From contig NZ_BMFZ01000005.1 of the NCBI RefSeq assembly GCF_014639435.1, positions 62,001 to 126,000 of the forward strand: a stretch of 64,000 nt of DNA, read 5' to 3'. The stretch is from Hafnia psychrotolerans (lineage in GTDB: Bacteria > Pseudomonadota > Gammaproteobacteria > Enterobacterales > Enterobacteriaceae). The notes beneath the pieces are model-generated. The model was not told where the DNA came from, did not search any database, and saw only the letters and a program-made list of their open reading frames with translations. Below, piece by piece: positions 1-10,457 of this stretch; position 1 is the first letter of the stretch, and the number at the start of each line of letters is the position of its first letter. Position numbers and translations under genes: made by a program.

Positions 1-626
1 TCAGGATGCAGATAGCGGAAACAGAAATCTTCGAGCTCCCACTTCAGTTGGCCGATCCCCAGCCGGTTAGCCAGCGGCGCATAGATATTGCTACACTCTT
101 TAGCGGCCAGAACTCGCTCTTCTTCCGGCGCATCTTTCACTTCGCGCAAATGGGCAATACGTTCAGCGAGTTTGAGCACCACGCAGCGGAAATCTTCCAC
201 CATTGCCAGCAACATGCGGCGCACGTTGTCGACCTGCTCGGAGGCCATCGAATCATTTTGCGTGGCTTTCAGTTGGCGGATGGCATCCATGTCGCGTACC
301 CCATGGACCAGATCGGTGATGCTTTTACCGAACTGCTGCGTGAGGGTGTCTTCGTCGATGATGCCAACATCCACCAGCGGAAACAGCAGCGCAGCACGCA
401 TGCTGTCGTTGTCCATACTAAGGGTAGAGAGAATCTCGACCATCTCCAATCCACGCCACAAAAGCAACGAGGCATCAGGATGGCCCTGAGTCTGTTGTTC
501 GCAGTAGCGCCAGGTTTCGGCTAAACGCTCACATGATTGCGTGCTGGAGAGGCCTAAACTGGTGATCCAGTCGTCGAGCGCAAACTCGCCTGCCGTGTTC
601 AAATGTGCACTTCTTACCGCAACCAT
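1..626 (-). CDS. relA: RelA, (p)ppGpp synthetase I, N-terminal part (cut by window edge)
   Basis: Ribosome-associated synthase that makes (p)ppGpp from GTP/GDP and ATP when uncharged tRNA occupies the A site. Only about the first 208 residues are in the window; the gene runs off the left edge. The reverse-strand translation begins MVAVRSAH and contains [39 protein letters not shown] and [19 protein letters not shown], matching the pseudo-hydrolase domain of E. coli RelA. The HD dyad of bifunctional SpoT is replaced here (ALLFPL), as is typical of RelA, so this half should not hydrolyse ppGpp. The ATG at 626 follows a GGGAGAGGGT ribosome site. It is divergent from barA, with no rlmD between them. 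Confidence 0.96.
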   Translation of the reverse strand, partial: MVAVRSAHLNTAGEFALDDWITSLGLSSTQSCERLAETWRYCEQQTQGHPDASLLLWRGLEMVEILSTLSMDNDSMRAALLFPLVDVGIIDEDTLTQQFGKSITDLVHGVRDMDAIRQLKATQNDSMASEQVDNVRRMLLAMVEDFRCVVLKLAERIAHLREVKDAPEEERVLAAKECSNIYAPLANRLGIGQLKWELEDFCFRYLHP

Positions 627-864
627 ACCCTCTCCCTACAATTCTGCTGCCAGTTTGGCGGCAGACGGGTTGATAAACAAAATCTTCGCGTGCGAAGGGC
701 ATTATCTTGCCCATTCACTCTCAACGTGGCAACACCTTCTGATTTTCTGCTGTTTACCGTGTCGTCATGCGGCAATACAGAAGATAGAATCAGGCTATTA
801 TTGTCGATTGCACGCTGGTTCATTAAGCTTACGTCAGCCACTGATTCTCCCACATTGGAACCCC
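627..864. promoter_or_regulatory. relA-barA divergent intergenic region
   Basis: 238 bp separating the divergently transcribed relA and barA starts; it must carry both promoters. In E. coli rlmD (23S rRNA m5U1939 methyltransferase) lies here. I find no RlmD-like peptide in either strand of this gap, so the gene is absent from this site rather than visibly decaying. No operator could be assigned. Confidence 0.5.
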
Positions 865-3618
865 ATGACCAAATATAGCCTGCGCGCACGGATGATGATC
901 TTAATTTTGGCACCCACATTAATGATTGGTCTGCTGCTCAGCACCTTCTTTGTGGTGCACCGCTATAACGAGCTGCAAAAACAGTTAATCGATGCTGGTT
1001 CCAGTATTATTGAGCCACTCGCGGTTGCCAGCGAGTACGGCATGACCTTCCGGGAACGCGACCCTGTTAGACAGCTGATCAACCGTCTGCACCGCAATCA
1101 CTCGAAAATTGTCCGGGCAATCAGCGTTTTTGACAGTGATAACAAACTGTTTGTAACCTCAAACTCGCTGAGCGAAAGCGTGATATTACAAGTGCCTTCG
1201 CTCAATAACATTCCCAAAGAGCTCACCCAAAACCGCGTCGGCGACTCACTGATCCTGCGCACGCCTATTTTGGCCGAAAATCATACCGCATCTGACGATG
1301 ACGCTTCCGACACCACCCCACCGCGCAATCTGGGATACATCGCGATTGAACTAGACCTCAGTTCGGTGCGTTTACAGCAATATCAAGAAGCCTTTGTCTC
1401 GACCATGCTAATGTTGCTTTGTCTGGGAATCGCCACCTTGTTTGCCTACCGCCTCATGCGTGACGTGACAGTCCCGATACGCAACATGGTCAATACCGTA
1501 GACCGCATCCGACGTGGCCAGCTCGATAGCCGCGTGGAAGGCAACATGCTCGGCGAACTGAGCATGTTGAAAAATGGTATCAACTCTATGGCAATGTCGC
1601 TGACGGCTTATCATGAAGAGGTGCAACAGAATATCGATCAGGCCACCTCTGATTTGCGTGAAACCCTCGAACAGATGGAGATTCAGAACGTCGAGCTAGA
1701 TTTAGCCAAAAAACGTGCACAGGAAGCTGCGCGTATCAAATCTGAATTCCTCGCCAACATGTCCCACGAATTACGCACACCGCTCAATGGCGTGATTGGC
1801 TTCACCCGCCAGACGCTGAAAACACCGCTGTCACCTATGCAGGCTGACTATCTGCAAACCATTGAGCGTTCGGCTAATAACTTGCTGACAATTATTAATG
1901 ACGTCCTCGACTTCTCAAAATTGGAAGCCGGTAAGTTGATCCTTGAACATATTCCGTTCTCATTGCGTGAAATGCTCGACGAAGTGGTGACGCTGTTGGT
2001 ACACACGGCGCATGATAAAGGGCTGGAGCTGACGCTCTCCGTACACAACAACGTGCCGGAAAGCGTGCTAGGCGATCCGATGCGTCTGCAGCAAGTGGTG
2101 ACTAATTTACTAGGAAATGCCATCAAGTTCACCGAAAAGGGCAACATTGATATCAATGTGGAATTGCGCTCGCAGAACAATTTGCAAGTCGAATTAGAAG
2201 TGCAAATTCATGACACAGGTATCGGCATTTCGGAACGTCAGCAGTCGCAGCTTTTCCAGGCATTCCGACAGGCAGATGCCAGTATTTCACGTCGTCACGG
2301 CGGTACCGGACTTGGCCTGGTGATCACCCAGCGGCTGGTCAAGGAGATGGGCGGCGATATCAGCTTCTACAGCCAGATCAACCGGGGCTCCACGTTTTGG
2401 TTCCACATTACTCTCGAGTTAAACGACAACCGCCATATTACGCCGGTTTCCATGTCCTGCCTCGAAGGTAAACGCATGGCCTATGTGGAATCTAACCCGG
2501 CGGCGGCCAAGGCCACGCTGGAGATCCTGCAATCCACACCGCTTGATGTCGTCCACCGCACGACCATACAGGCACTGCCCGACTCACACTACGACCTGAT
2601 GCTGTGCAGTATTCCTGTCAAACTCAATCACCGCTGGTCAGACTATGATGCACAGTTGCAAAAAGTCCTGACCATGACGGATCGTCTGCTGCTGGCGCTG
2701 CCGAGTGAATTCCAGGTGGATGCTGAAACACTCAAAACACGCGGCGTACAAGCCTGTCTCATAAAACCTATCTCTCGCCTGCGTCTGCTACCGCTGCTGC
2801 TAGATGAAGGGCCCTCTACCGTGGTGTTAAATACCACAGTTCCCAAGGCCTCACGCCTGCCACTGACCGCCATGGCGGTGGATGATAACCCGGCTAACCT
2901 GAAGCTGATTGGTACGTTATTAGAGGAGTTGGTGGAAAATACCCTGCTTTGTCACAGTGGCGAAGAGGCCATCGATATAGCGCGTAAAAACGATCTCGAT
3001 ATCATTCTGATGGATATTCAGATGCCAGACATCGACGGTATCCGCGCCAGCGAAATCATTCATCAGTTGCCGCATCATAGCAAAACCCCCATTGTGGCAG
3101 TGACTGCCCATTCCCTGAGCGGTGAGCGGGAACAACTGCTGAAAGTCGGGATGGATGACTATCTGGCAAAACCGATCGACGAAAGCATGCTCAAACGGGT
3201 GTTGGCACGCCATTACTCACATCACACACCCCAGGAGTCCCCACTGAATCAGGTGGCAAACCACCTGCCTGCTAGCACGCTGGACTGGCAACTTGCGCTG
3301 CGTCAGTCAGCCAACAAAGAGTTGCTGGCACGCGATTTGTTGCAAATGCTGGTGGATTTTCTGCCGCAGGTTAGTGAACGCGTCAACACAGTGGTACGGG
3401 GAGAGGACGATCCTGACATTCTTTCGCTCATCCACAAACTGCACGGCAGTTGTAGCTATAGCGGTGTACCTCGCCTGAAGCAGCTCTGTTTTTACATTGA
3501 GCAGCAGCTGCGCAACAACGTCCCGGTTGACGAGCTGGAACCCGAGTGGCTTGAATTACTGGATGAAATCGAGAATGTGACCCGTGCAGCTCAGTTGCAT
3601 CTGCAAACCCAGGTTTAA
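865..3618 (+). CDS. barA: BarA hybrid sensor histidine kinase
   Basis: Inner-membrane tripartite sensor kinase that phosphorylates UvrY, controlling CsrB/C RNAs and carbon metabolism; it responds to short-chain carboxylates in E. coli. The start ATG ([17 protein letters not shown]) matches the E. coli N-terminus and gives 917 residues against 918; an in-frame upstream extension is not expected to be used. Visible order: TM1 at about 10-31, periplasmic sensor, TM2 at about 170-190, HAMP, DHp H-box ([10 protein letters not shown]), ATPase N and G boxes ([20 protein letters not shown]), receiver domain with phospho-Asp in LMDIQMP, and C-terminal HPt with [11 protein letters not shown]. All phosphorelay residues are intact. 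It is transcribed away from relA and is followed by a convergent gene. Confidence 0.97.
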   Translation: MTKYSLRARMMILILAPTLMIGLLLSTFFVVHRYNELQKQLIDAGSSIIEPLAVASEYGMTFRERDPVRQLINRLHRNHSKIVRAISVFDSDNKLFVTSNSLSESVILQVPSLNNIPKELTQNRVGDSLILRTPILAENHTASDDDASDTTPPRNLGYIAIELDLSSVRLQQYQEAFVSTMLMLLCLGIATLFAYRLMRDVTVPIRNMVNTVDRIRRGQLDSRVEGNMLGELSMLKNGINSMAMSLTAYHEEVQQNIDQATSDLRETLEQMEIQNVELDLAKKRAQEAARIKSEFLANMSHELRTPLNGVIGFTRQTLKTPLSPMQADYLQTIERSANNLLTIINDVLDFSKLEAGKLILEHIPFSLREMLDEVVTLLVHTAHDKGLELTLSVHNNVPESVLGDPMRLQQVVTNLLGNAIKFTEKGNIDINVELRSQNNLQVELEVQIHDTGIGISERQQSQLFQAFRQADASISRRHGGTGLGLVITQRLVKEMGGDISFYSQINRGSTFWFHITLELNDNRHITPVSMSCLEGKRMAYVESNPAAAKATLEILQSTPLDVVHRTTIQALPDSHYDLMLCSIPVKLNHRWSDYDAQLQKVLTMTDRLLLALPSEFQVDAETLKTRGVQACLIKPISRLRLLPLLLDEGPSTVVLNTTVPKASRLPLTAMAVDDNPANLKLIGTLLEELVENTLLCHSGEEAIDIARKNDLDIILMDIQMPDIDGIRASEIIHQLPHHSKTPIVAVTAHSLSGEREQLLKVGMDDYLAKPIDESMLKRVLARHYSHHTPQESPLNQVANHLPASTLDWQLALRQSANKELLARDLLQMLVDFLPQVSERVNTVVRGEDDPDILSLIHKLHGSCSYSGVPRLKQLCFYIEQQLRNNVPVDELEPEWLELLDEIENVTRAAQLHLQTQV

Positions 3619-3761
3619 ACCGGGTAAGGTTTGTCTGGAATCCCACTGACGGAAAGTATTTTCACGCTTAATCAACACTGATCGTATGAAATCATGCATG
3701 GGCCGCATGACATAGAGATAGAATCATTGGGCCAATTTTTTATCTGGCCCGAGTTGACCGT

Positions 3762-5123
3762 TCAGAACCAAGTGGTCACTGCGCCGGTCACGTCCCACTG
3801 CTCGTTTACCCGTAATAGCTGCCGCCATTTATCAAAGGTCAGGCACGGATGTGAAATATCAAATAGCAGCATATCGCCCACCTGAATATCCGCCTGTGGT
3901 GGCAGCGACATAAAAGCGTGCTGGTCCATCATTTTGACGATTGCCCACGTTTTTGGCGCAGTAACCACCGTGGTATAGCCTGCCGAACGGGCAGTTGCGG
4001 GGCGGAAATGCCCGGCCACAACCGGGAAGCCTGCGTCACCTCCGGCATCACGTTTTCCCAGACCAATAATCGCCCGGCCAGGTTCGGGTAAAGACTGTAC
4101 ATAAGCCCAGACTTGCAAGGCGGGTTGCAGGCTACTGTTCATTTCCCGCGCAACAGGATTATGCGTCTGAATACGTTGATTGGCTTTTTCATACACTCCT
4201 GCATCGTGCGTCAGGTAACATCCGGAACGCAATATGACCTCAAGTACGACGTGTTGTGCAGCATCGAGGTGTTGGTTTTCGCGGCTGAACTCTTCGGCCA
4301 CCACGTCGTACCACGCCGACCCCGCCCCGGTCAGAATCACCTCCGGCTCAGCAAACAGCCCAGCCAGCGCCAACGCTTCAGTCCGACGCATAACGTGTTG
4401 CAAGAAGGCGCGAATCGGCGCTTCTTCGTCAATCACGCCTTCATAGATCTCCACGCCAACCAGCGAAATCGACTGTGGCCAGCGTTGTACTGCATCAAGT
4501 ACCTGCTGTTCCTGTTCTGCATTACGTACACCGGTTCGCCCGCCGGTTACGCCATATTCGAGCAAAACGCGCAGTTTTTGCCCGCACCCAGCGAAGAATT
4601 CGCCCAGCGCATCAACGTTAGCAGCGGAATCTACGATACACGTGAAATTGAATTCACTATCGCGTGAGAGCAGTCCGGCAATCAACGACATATTGGCTTT
4701 ACCGACCAGTTGATTCGCCATAATCACCCGACGCACACCGTGTTGGAACGCCACATTAACCTGCGGTGCAGTGGCCAGCGTAATGCCCCAGGCACCGTAA
4801 TCCAGTTGTAACTGATAAAGCTCTGGGCTCATGGTGGTTTTGCCATGAGGTGCCAGCTTGAGATCATAGCGGCCGATAAACTCGCGCATCCACGACAAGT
4901 TATGTTCAATACGCTCTTCCAGCAAAACGGCGACCGGCAGACTGACCTCTTCACGCAGAATGTTCCAGCCTTGCTCACCGATATCCGCCATGCAGGCTTC
5001 GGCAGGCAGCACTCCGAGGCCTTTGGTCTGGGTATTTACCGGCTGGGATGAAAAATCATACAACGAGGATAAATCATAAAGTTCAGAAAAATCATAAGGC
5101 TCAGAGAAATCAGGCTCAGACAT
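3762..5123 (-). CDS. Fold-type III PLP amino acid deaminase / D-threonine aldolase-like protein
   Basis: A 453-residue member of the D-serine dehydratase-like / D-threonine aldolase superfamily (alanine racemase-type barrel with a C-terminal metal-binding domain). The PLP lysine is expected in KLAPHGKTTMSP at about residue 95, and the metal site in FDISHPCLTF near the C-terminus (HxC). Exact substrate is not deducible; D-serine, D-threonine or a 3-hydroxy amino acid are the family options. The start is supported by GGAGAGCCACC before ATG. The first 30 residues are an imperfect repeat of YDFSE(P/L) units outside the conserved fold. It sits downstream of garLRK on the same strand, but a terminator separates them, so co-transcription is unlikely. 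Confidence 0.8.
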   Translation of the reverse strand: MSEPDFSEPYDFSELYDLSSLYDFSSQPVNTQTKGLGVLPAEACMADIGEQGWNILREEVSLPVAVLLEERIEHNLSWMREFIGRYDLKLAPHGKTTMSPELYQLQLDYGAWGITLATAPQVNVAFQHGVRRVIMANQLVGKANMSLIAGLLSRDSEFNFTCIVDSAANVDALGEFFAGCGQKLRVLLEYGVTGGRTGVRNAEQEQQVLDAVQRWPQSISLVGVEIYEGVIDEEAPIRAFLQHVMRRTEALALAGLFAEPEVILTGAGSAWYDVVAEEFSRENQHLDAAQHVVLEVILRSGCYLTHDAGVYEKANQRIQTHNPVAREMNSSLQPALQVWAYVQSLPEPGRAIIGLGKRDAGGDAGFPVVAGHFRPATARSAGYTTVVTAPKTWAIVKMMDQHAFMSLPPQADIQVGDMLLFDISHPCLTFDKWRQLLRVNEQWDVTGAVTTWF

Positions 5124-5211
5124 GGTGGCTCTCCATTTAGATAGGGTTGCACGATCAATATCCCAAACCTAGCGCAGCACACCAGTAAGGGTAAAGAGAC
5201 AGATCACAAAT

Positions 5212-5247
5212 AAAAAACCGACACAGATTTTCATCGGATGCCGGTTT
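5212..5247 (-). terminator. Rho-independent terminator of garLRK
   Basis: On the minus strand a 9-bp stem (AAACCGGCA / TGTCGGTTT, one G-U pair) is followed by six T residues. It lies about 30 bases after the garK stop codon and before the deaminase-like gene. Confidence 0.8.
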
Positions 5248-5274
5248 TGTCCGTACCAAAAAATCACACTACGC

Positions 5275-6414
5275 CTACAATTTTTGCGCCAGCCTGATCG
5301 TGGCCGCGATGTTACGCGCCGTCTTGCGTAAATTTTCTGCTGCATTCTCCAGCGCCTCATCCAGCGTGCATATGCTGTATAGCACGCTAAAAACGGCGTC
5401 CAGACCGTGATCAAACACCACGTCGACATCTTTGGTCAGGCTGCCACCGATAGCAATCACCGGTTTGTTGTAGCGTTTAGCCACCCGCGCCACGCCGATG
5501 GGCACCTTACCATTAATGCTCTGGCTGTCGATGCGCCCTTCGCCGGTGATCACCAGTGTGGCATCTTTCACCAGTGCGTCCAGGCCGAGGGCTTCGGTGA
5601 CAATCTCAATGCCCCGGCGCAACTCTGCCCCACAAAATGCATGCAGCGCTGCCCCCATGCCACCGGCCGCGCCGCTGCCGGGGATGGTATCCACATCAAT
5701 AAGCAAATCACGGCGGATCACCTGAGCATAATGGTTGAGATAGCCGTCAAGCTGCTCGATCATCTCTGGTGTGGCTCCTTTCTGCGGGCCGAAGACTGCC
5801 GAAGCGCCTTCTTTACCGGTCAGCGGGTTGGTCACATCGCAGGCCACTTCAAAACGACAGGCTTTGATGCGGGGATCCAACCCACTGACATCAATACTCG
5901 CCAGCTTTGCCAGTTCTCCGCCACCGTAGCCAATATCCTGGCCCTCTTTCGTCAGCAGTTTTGCACCGAGCGCCTGCACCATGCCGGATCCTCCATCATT
6001 GGTGGCGCTACCACCAATGCCGATAATGCAGTGTTTCACGCCGCAATCCAGCGCGGCGCGGATCAATTCACCGGTACCGAAAGAGGTCGTTTTCAGTGGA
6101 TTACGTTTAGCACAGGGAACGCTTTCAAGCCCACTGGCTGCCGCCATTTCGATGAACGCAACGTTCTCATCCCCCGACAATCCAAAGAATGCCTCGAGGG
6201 GTTCCCCGAGTGGGCCGGTAACGTTCGCCTTCACCACACGGCCACCGGTTGCCGCTACCATGGCTTCAACCGTACCTTCCCCCCCGTCAGCGACGGGCAG
6301 TTTGACGTACTGTGCATCAGGAAATATTTCACGAAATCCACTTTCAATGGCTTTTGCCACGTCCAAAGCAGACAAACTTTCTTTGTATGAATCCGGTGCG
6401 ATCACTATTTTCAT
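5275..6414 (-). CDS. garK: GarK, glycerate 2-kinase
   Basis: Phosphorylates D-glycerate to 2-phosphoglycerate, the last step of glucarate/galactarate breakdown into glycolysis. The protein (379 residues) opens MKIVIAPDSYKESLSALDVA and carries PVADGGEGTVEAM, GIGGSATNDGG and VITGEGRIDSQ, all signatures of the glycerate kinase type 1 family, at the usual length. I chose the ATG at 6414 because it matches GarK; a GTG three codons upstream is open but has no better ribosome site. Last gene of garLRK; an 86-bp gap with a strong hairpin separates it from garR. Confidence 0.96.
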   Translation of the reverse strand: MKIVIAPDSYKESLSALDVAKAIESGFREIFPDAQYVKLPVADGGEGTVEAMVAATGGRVVKANVTGPLGEPLEAFFGLSGDENVAFIEMAAASGLESVPCAKRNPLKTTSFGTGELIRAALDCGVKHCIIGIGGSATNDGGSGMVQALGAKLLTKEGQDIGYGGGELAKLASIDVSGLDPRIKACRFEVACDVTNPLTGKEGASAVFGPQKGATPEMIEQLDGYLNHYAQVIRRDLLIDVDTIPGSGAAGGMGAALHAFCGAELRRGIEIVTEALGLDALVKDATLVITGEGRIDSQSINGKVPIGVARVAKRYNKPVIAIGGSLTKDVDVVFDHGLDAVFSVLYSICTLDEALENAAENLRKTARNIAATIRLAQKL

Positions 6415-6471
6415 CAATTGCACGCGCCGCTGTGGAAAAGCGTCCTGTGGGTTTATTCATTGAGTCATACA

Positions 6472-6502
6472 GGATAACGGCGCGTTATCTGCGCCGTTAT
6501 CC
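6472..6502. repeat. Perfect 12-bp stem-loop between garR and garK
   Basis: GGATAACGGCGC, loop GTTATCT, GCGCCGTTATCC. It has no flanking T-run, so it is not a standard terminator. On the garLRK transcript it could stabilise the upstream 3' end or reduce read-through into garK. Confidence 0.6.
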
Positions 6503-6509
6503 GTCATGA

Positions 6510-7394
6510 CTATCGGGTAACTTCAACCTTCGCTAAGCTTTCATAATAGCGTGCAATCGCGCTATGGTCAGATTGCCCATGCCCATCCGCCTTCAGCGCT
6601 TGCATCATTTCCATCACCAGAGAGGTCAGTGGCAATTGCGCGCCCACGCTGTGAGACGTGTCCAATGCATTGGCTAAGTCTTTAATATGCAGGTCAATAC
6701 GGAAACCCGGTTTGAAATTACGATCCATCACCATCGGCGCTTTAGCGTCTAAAACGGTGCTGCCCGCCAGCCCACCGCGAATGGCTTGAAAAACCAAATT
6801 AGGATCAACACCGGCCTTGGTGGCCAGCACCAGCGCTTCTGACATTGCCGCAATGTTAAGCGCCACAATGACCTGATTCGCCAGTTTGGTGACGTTACCC
6901 GCCCCGATATCACCGGTATGAACTACGGAACCGGCCATCGTTTTCATCAATTCATAGCATTTCTCGAATACCGCTTTGTCGCCGCCTACCATCACGGACA
7001 ATGTCGCGTCGATGGCTTTGGGTTCTCCGCCGGAGACGGGTGCATCGAGCATCGCAACTTGTTTCTCCGCCAGTGCCAGGCTGATTTCGCGGCTCGCCAG
7101 CGGTGCGATAGAACTCATATCAATAACAATGGTGCCCGCACGCGCACCTTCAATAATCCCATTCTCGCCCAGCACCACCTGTTTCACCTGCGGTGAATTG
7201 GGCAGCATGGTAATGATGACATCACTCTGTTCGGCCACCGCTTTCGGCGTTTCAGCCCGACTGGCCCCGGCATCAACCAACTCCTGCATGGCTGTCTGAT
7301 TATTGTCCAGCACCACCAGTTGATAACCGGCCTTCAGCAGGTTTTTACTCATGGGTTTACCCATGATACCTAAACCAATAAATCCAATTTTCAT
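6510..7394 (-). CDS. garR: GarR, tartronate semialdehyde reductase
   Basis: Cytoplasmic beta-hydroxyacid dehydrogenase that reduces tartronate semialdehyde to D-glycerate with NAD(P)H. The product is 294 residues, the same as E. coli GarR, starting MKIGFIGLGIMGKPMSKNL (Rossmann GxGxxG as GLGIMG). It has DAPVSGGEPKA as substrate-binding segment and the catalytic-lysine region GNVTKLANQ. The open frame continues far upstream into garL, but family length, the Rossmann N-terminus and the 19-bp spacing after garL fix the start at 7394. Middle gene of garLRK. Confidence 0.97.
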   Translation of the reverse strand: MKIGFIGLGIMGKPMSKNLLKAGYQLVVLDNNQTAMQELVDAGASRAETPKAVAEQSDVIITMLPNSPQVKQVVLGENGIIEGARAGTIVIDMSSIAPLASREISLALAEKQVAMLDAPVSGGEPKAIDATLSVMVGGDKAVFEKCYELMKTMAGSVVHTGDIGAGNVTKLANQVIVALNIAAMSEALVLATKAGVDPNLVFQAIRGGLAGSTVLDAKAPMVMDRNFKPGFRIDLHIKDLANALDTSHSVGAQLPLTSLVMEMMQALKADGHGQSDHSAIARYYESLAKVEVTR

Positions 7395-7413
7395 GCTGCT
7401 AACCTCGTTTTGT

Positions 7414-8184
7414 TTATTTGGTGAAACGATCGCACAGCGCCTGCGTTCCGGCGCGGTAAATACCCAAATCACTGCCAACGGCGACAAAGGTCGCACCCCA
7501 TTCGAGATAACGACGAGCATCGGCTTCAACCGGCGCCAGAATTCCGCTGGCTTTACCCTGTGCTTTGGCTCGGGCAAAAATGTGGCGGATAGCTTCCTGC
7601 ACCTGCGGATGCCCGGACTGACCGAGATGTCCCAACGCAGCGGCCAGATCGCTTGGACCGACGAAGATGCCATCCACGCCCTCAACGGCCGCAATAGCAT
7701 CAAGGTTGTCGAGCCCTGCCTGGCTTTCTATCTGTAACATCACGGTAATATTGTCGTTAATCTGGGTGAAATAATCCGGCACGGTGCCAAACATGTTGCT
7801 GCGATGCGACACCGACACACCACGGATCCCGGCGGGCGGATAGCGGGTGGCAGCAACGGCCAGTTCAGCCTGTTGCTGTGTTTCCACAAATGGGATCAAG
7901 AAGTTGTAGAAGCCGATATCCAGCAGGCGTTTAATCACGACGGGCTCATTACACGGTGGGCGGACCACGGGCGCACTTCTGCTGCCCTTCAGCGCCATCA
8001 GTTGCGGAACAAAGGTCGTGATGTCATTGGGCGCATGCTCCCCATCCAGTAACACCCAATCAAACCCCGCCAAGCCCAGCACTTCGGTCGCATAAGCGCT
8101 GCCGATGGCGGCCCAGCAGCCAATCAGGGTTTTACCTTGTAATAAGTTCTGACGGAAACGGTTTGGAATCAGTTGATCACTCAT
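7414..8184 (-). CDS. garL: GarL, 2-dehydro-3-deoxyglucarate aldolase
   Basis: Class II (metal-dependent) aldolase of the HpcH/HpaI family that cleaves 5-keto-4-deoxy-D-glucarate to pyruvate and tartronate semialdehyde. At 256 residues it equals E. coli GarL. Visible signatures are [29 protein letters not shown] (metal-ligand Glu) and [14 protein letters not shown]. First gene of garLRK; E. coli has the permease garP in front of garL, but here garL is promoter-proximal and no garP is present. Confidence 0.97.
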   Translation of the reverse strand: MSDQLIPNRFRQNLLQGKTLIGCWAAIGSAYATEVLGLAGFDWVLLDGEHAPNDITTFVPQLMALKGSRSAPVVRPPCNEPVVIKRLLDIGFYNFLIPFVETQQQAELAVAATRYPPAGIRGVSVSHRSNMFGTVPDYFTQINDNITVMLQIESQAGLDNLDAIAAVEGVDGIFVGPSDLAAALGHLGQSGHPQVQEAIRHIFARAKAQGKASGILAPVEADARRYLEWGATFVAVGSDLGIYRAGTQALCDRFTK

Positions 8185-8573
8185 AGTTACCTCGGTACCT
8201 CGGATGTATAAAGGGAGCGGATTTAACCGACGGCGGCAAACAGCACACCCTCATTCACGCCCACTGAGATGGTAAAACAGTATAAAAATATGCCCCTCAA
8301 ATGGCATTGGGCATAAGCCCAATATTCTGTGCGCAGAAAAAGCTTTTTCGTGGCGTTTACCCATCGATATGAGAGAGGAATCACAAATCATTCGTGGCGG
8401 TTTATCCGTACCAAACAGACCGTGATAAATGTCACAAAGCCTGTGTCAACCGCCCCAATCAAGATGCGTAAAGACGAGAGAAACTAGTCATATGCCCGAT
8501 GAACGCGATCACGCGATCGACGTAGAATAGACAGATTAATGTGCAGCAATACTATTCCTCTGCGGAGACAGTT
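8185..8573. promoter_or_regulatory. garL-garD divergent control region
   Basis: 389 bp without genes between garL (-) and garD (+); must hold both promoters and, by analogy with E. coli, CdaR sites, which I cannot delimit. Two things are visible: a perfect hairpin ATTGGGC-ATAA-GCCCAAT at 8306-8323 in the garL leader, and a CRP-like box at 8421-8436. Confidence 0.6.
8421..8436 (+). promoter_or_regulatory. Putative CRP site upstream of garD
   Basis: CGTGA-TAAATG-TCACA matches the CRP core TGTGA-N6-TCACA with one mismatch and the correct 6-bp spacer. It lies about 140 bp before the garD start in the divergent region, consistent with catabolite control of sugar-diacid use. Sequence match only. 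Confidence 0.5.
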
Positions 8574-10139
8574 ATGTCACGTCCAAAAGAACAAGCCACT
8601 GAAGCGCTATTTATTAAAGTTCATGCCAGCGACAACGTCGCGATTATTGTGAATGACAACGGATTAGCGGCAGGAACCCGGTTCGCATGCGGCCTTGAAT
8701 TAATAGAGCACATCCCGCAAGGCCACAAAGTGGCACTGATGCCGATAGCCAAAGGCGGCGATATCATTCGTTATGGCGAAGTCATCGGCTATGCTCTGCG
8801 AGATATCGCCCGCGGCAGTTGGATCGACGAGTCTCTGGTGGAGCTTCCGGTCGCACCGCCACTCGACACATTACCACTCGCTACCCGCGTGCCTGCAGCG
8901 CTACCGCCGCTCGAAGGCTATACCTTTGAGGGTTACCGCAACGCAGACGGCAGCGTTGGCACCAAGAATTTGCTAGCCATCACCACCAGCGTGCAGTGCG
9001 TGGCTGGCGTGGTTGATCACGTGGTCAAAATTGTTGAACGTGACCTGCTGTCGCACTATCCCAATGTCGATGGCGTGGTCGGTCTGAACCACCTCTACGG
9101 CTGCGGTGTAGCCATCAACGCGCCAGCGGCAATAGTGCCCATCCGAACTATTCACAATCTGGCGCTCAATCCAAATTTCGGCGGTGAAGTGATGGTCGTT
9201 GGCCTCGGTTGTGAAAAGCTGCAGCCCGAACGCCTGCTGGAAGGCACGCCGGATGTTCAATCTATTTCGCTCGACGACGTGCGCATTGTGCGCTTGCAAG
9301 ACGAACAGCACGTTGGCTTTCAGTCGATGGTCGACGATATCCTGAACGTGGCCCGCCATCATCTTGAGCGACTTAACCGTCGACAGCGGGAAACCTGTCC
9401 GGTGTCAGATTTAGTGGTCGGTACTCAGTGTGGTGGCAGCGATGCTTTCTCCGGTGTCACCGCTAACCCAGCGGTGGGTTATGCGTCCGATCTGCTGGTG
9501 CGCTGCGGCGCCACGGTAATGTTCTCGGAAGTGACTGAAGTCCGCGATGCCATTCATCTGCTCACACCGCGTGCGGCCGATGAAAGCATCGGCAAGCGCC
9601 TGCTCGAAGAGATGACGTGGTACGACAACTATCTGTCATTGGGGCAGACCGACCGTAGCGCCAACCCTTCGCCAGGCAATAAGAAAGGCGGGCTGGCCAA
9701 CGTGGTAGAAAAAGCGCTCGGATCTATTGCGAAATCCGGCACCAGCGCGATTGTTGAAGTGCTCTCCCCCGGCCAGCGTCCGACCCAAAAAGGGCTAATT
9801 TATGCCGCCACACCGGCCAGTGATTTTGTCTGCGGCACCCAACAGCTGGCCTCAGGCATCACGATTCAGGTTTTCACTACCGGACGCGGCACACCTTATG
9901 GTCTGGTAGCCGTGCCGGTGATAAAAATGGCAACGCGCACCGCACTGGCAAACCGCTGGTTTGATTTGATGGACATCAATGCCGGCACTATCGCTACCGG
10001 TGACGCCACCATCGAGGATGTCGGCTGGGAACTGTTCCACCTCATTCTGGACATCGCCAGCGGCCGCAAGAAAACCTGGTCAGATCAATGGGGGATTCAT
10101 AATGCCCTGGCGGTGTTCAATCCGGCACCGGTCACTTAA
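8574..10139 (+). CDS. garD: GarD, galactarate dehydratase
   Basis: Iron-dependent dehydratase that converts galactarate (meso-galactarate/mucate) to 5-keto-4-deoxy-D-glucarate, the GarL substrate. UxaA/GarD family, 521 residues (E. coli 523): N-terminal SAF-like domain (residues about 15-90), then [27 protein letters not shown] and [18 protein letters not shown], which hold likely metal-ligand Cys/His positions. The start at 8574 is supported by GGAGA eight bases upstream and by alignment (MSRPKEQ); an upstream in-frame start at 8541 has no ribosome site. Divergent from garLRK, so one control region serves both. Confidence 0.97.
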   Translation: MSRPKEQATEALFIKVHASDNVAIIVNDNGLAAGTRFACGLELIEHIPQGHKVALMPIAKGGDIIRYGEVIGYALRDIARGSWIDESLVELPVAPPLDTLPLATRVPAALPPLEGYTFEGYRNADGSVGTKNLLAITTSVQCVAGVVDHVVKIVERDLLSHYPNVDGVVGLNHLYGCGVAINAPAAIVPIRTIHNLALNPNFGGEVMVVGLGCEKLQPERLLEGTPDVQSISLDDVRIVRLQDEQHVGFQSMVDDILNVARHHLERLNRRQRETCPVSDLVVGTQCGGSDAFSGVTANPAVGYASDLLVRCGATVMFSEVTEVRDAIHLLTPRAADESIGKRLLEEMTWYDNYLSLGQTDRSANPSPGNKKGGLANVVEKALGSIAKSGTSAIVEVLSPGQRPTQKGLIYAATPASDFVCGTQQLASGITIQVFTTGRGTPYGLVAVPVIKMATRTALANRWFDLMDINAGTIATGDATIEDVGWELFHLILDIASGRKKTWSDQWGIHNALAVFNPAPVT

Positions 10140-10161
10140 TCGGGTGGCGGCCCGAATTCCG

Positions 10162-10457
10162 CTTTTAAATTCAACTTCAAGACCTTGGGCTGCCGCCCAA
10201 ACCCGCGTTAAGGCCCGCAGTCGCTCGGGCCTTAACAATCCGAGCTTTTTTAACTGCGCGCTATCGCTGAATCGGGATGGCCGTGTTTCAGGTATTTCTG
10301 TTACAGCCGCAAAATGTCATCGCTCCGCGATTCCCGGCTGCGGGTTTGAGCCAACGGTAAAGACGTTGTCTCGCCACCGACTTGCCGGTGACATTTTTGA
10401 ACGCGGCCGAAGCTTCTTTAAATTCAAAACCTAAAATTCAAAACCGAATTCAAAAAC
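10162..10457 (+). repeat. Composite repeat element, copy A
   Basis: Non-coding composite repeat downstream of garD. In order: CTTCAA units; hairpin TTGGGC-TGCC-GCCCAA (10185-10200); hairpin with 11-bp arms GTTAAGGCCCG/CGGGCCTTAAC and loop CAGTCGCT (10207-10236); a T-run; a 42-bp conserved core (10277-10318); a GC-rich palindromic part; and a tail of three AATTCAAAA(A)CC units. It pairs with copy B in opposite orientation. Small frames inside look like repeat translation, not genes. Confidence 0.7.

Noticed and set aside
3722-3755. GGGCCA/TGGCCC hairpin between barA and the deaminase-like gene
   Set aside because: Six-base stem with a long T-rich loop and no trailing T-run; termination cannot be claimed.
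9979-10434. Forward frame overlapping the end of garD and repeat copy A
   Set aside because: Its first part is garD in another frame and the rest is repeat sequence. The resemblance to a frame in copy B only reflects DNA repeat homology.
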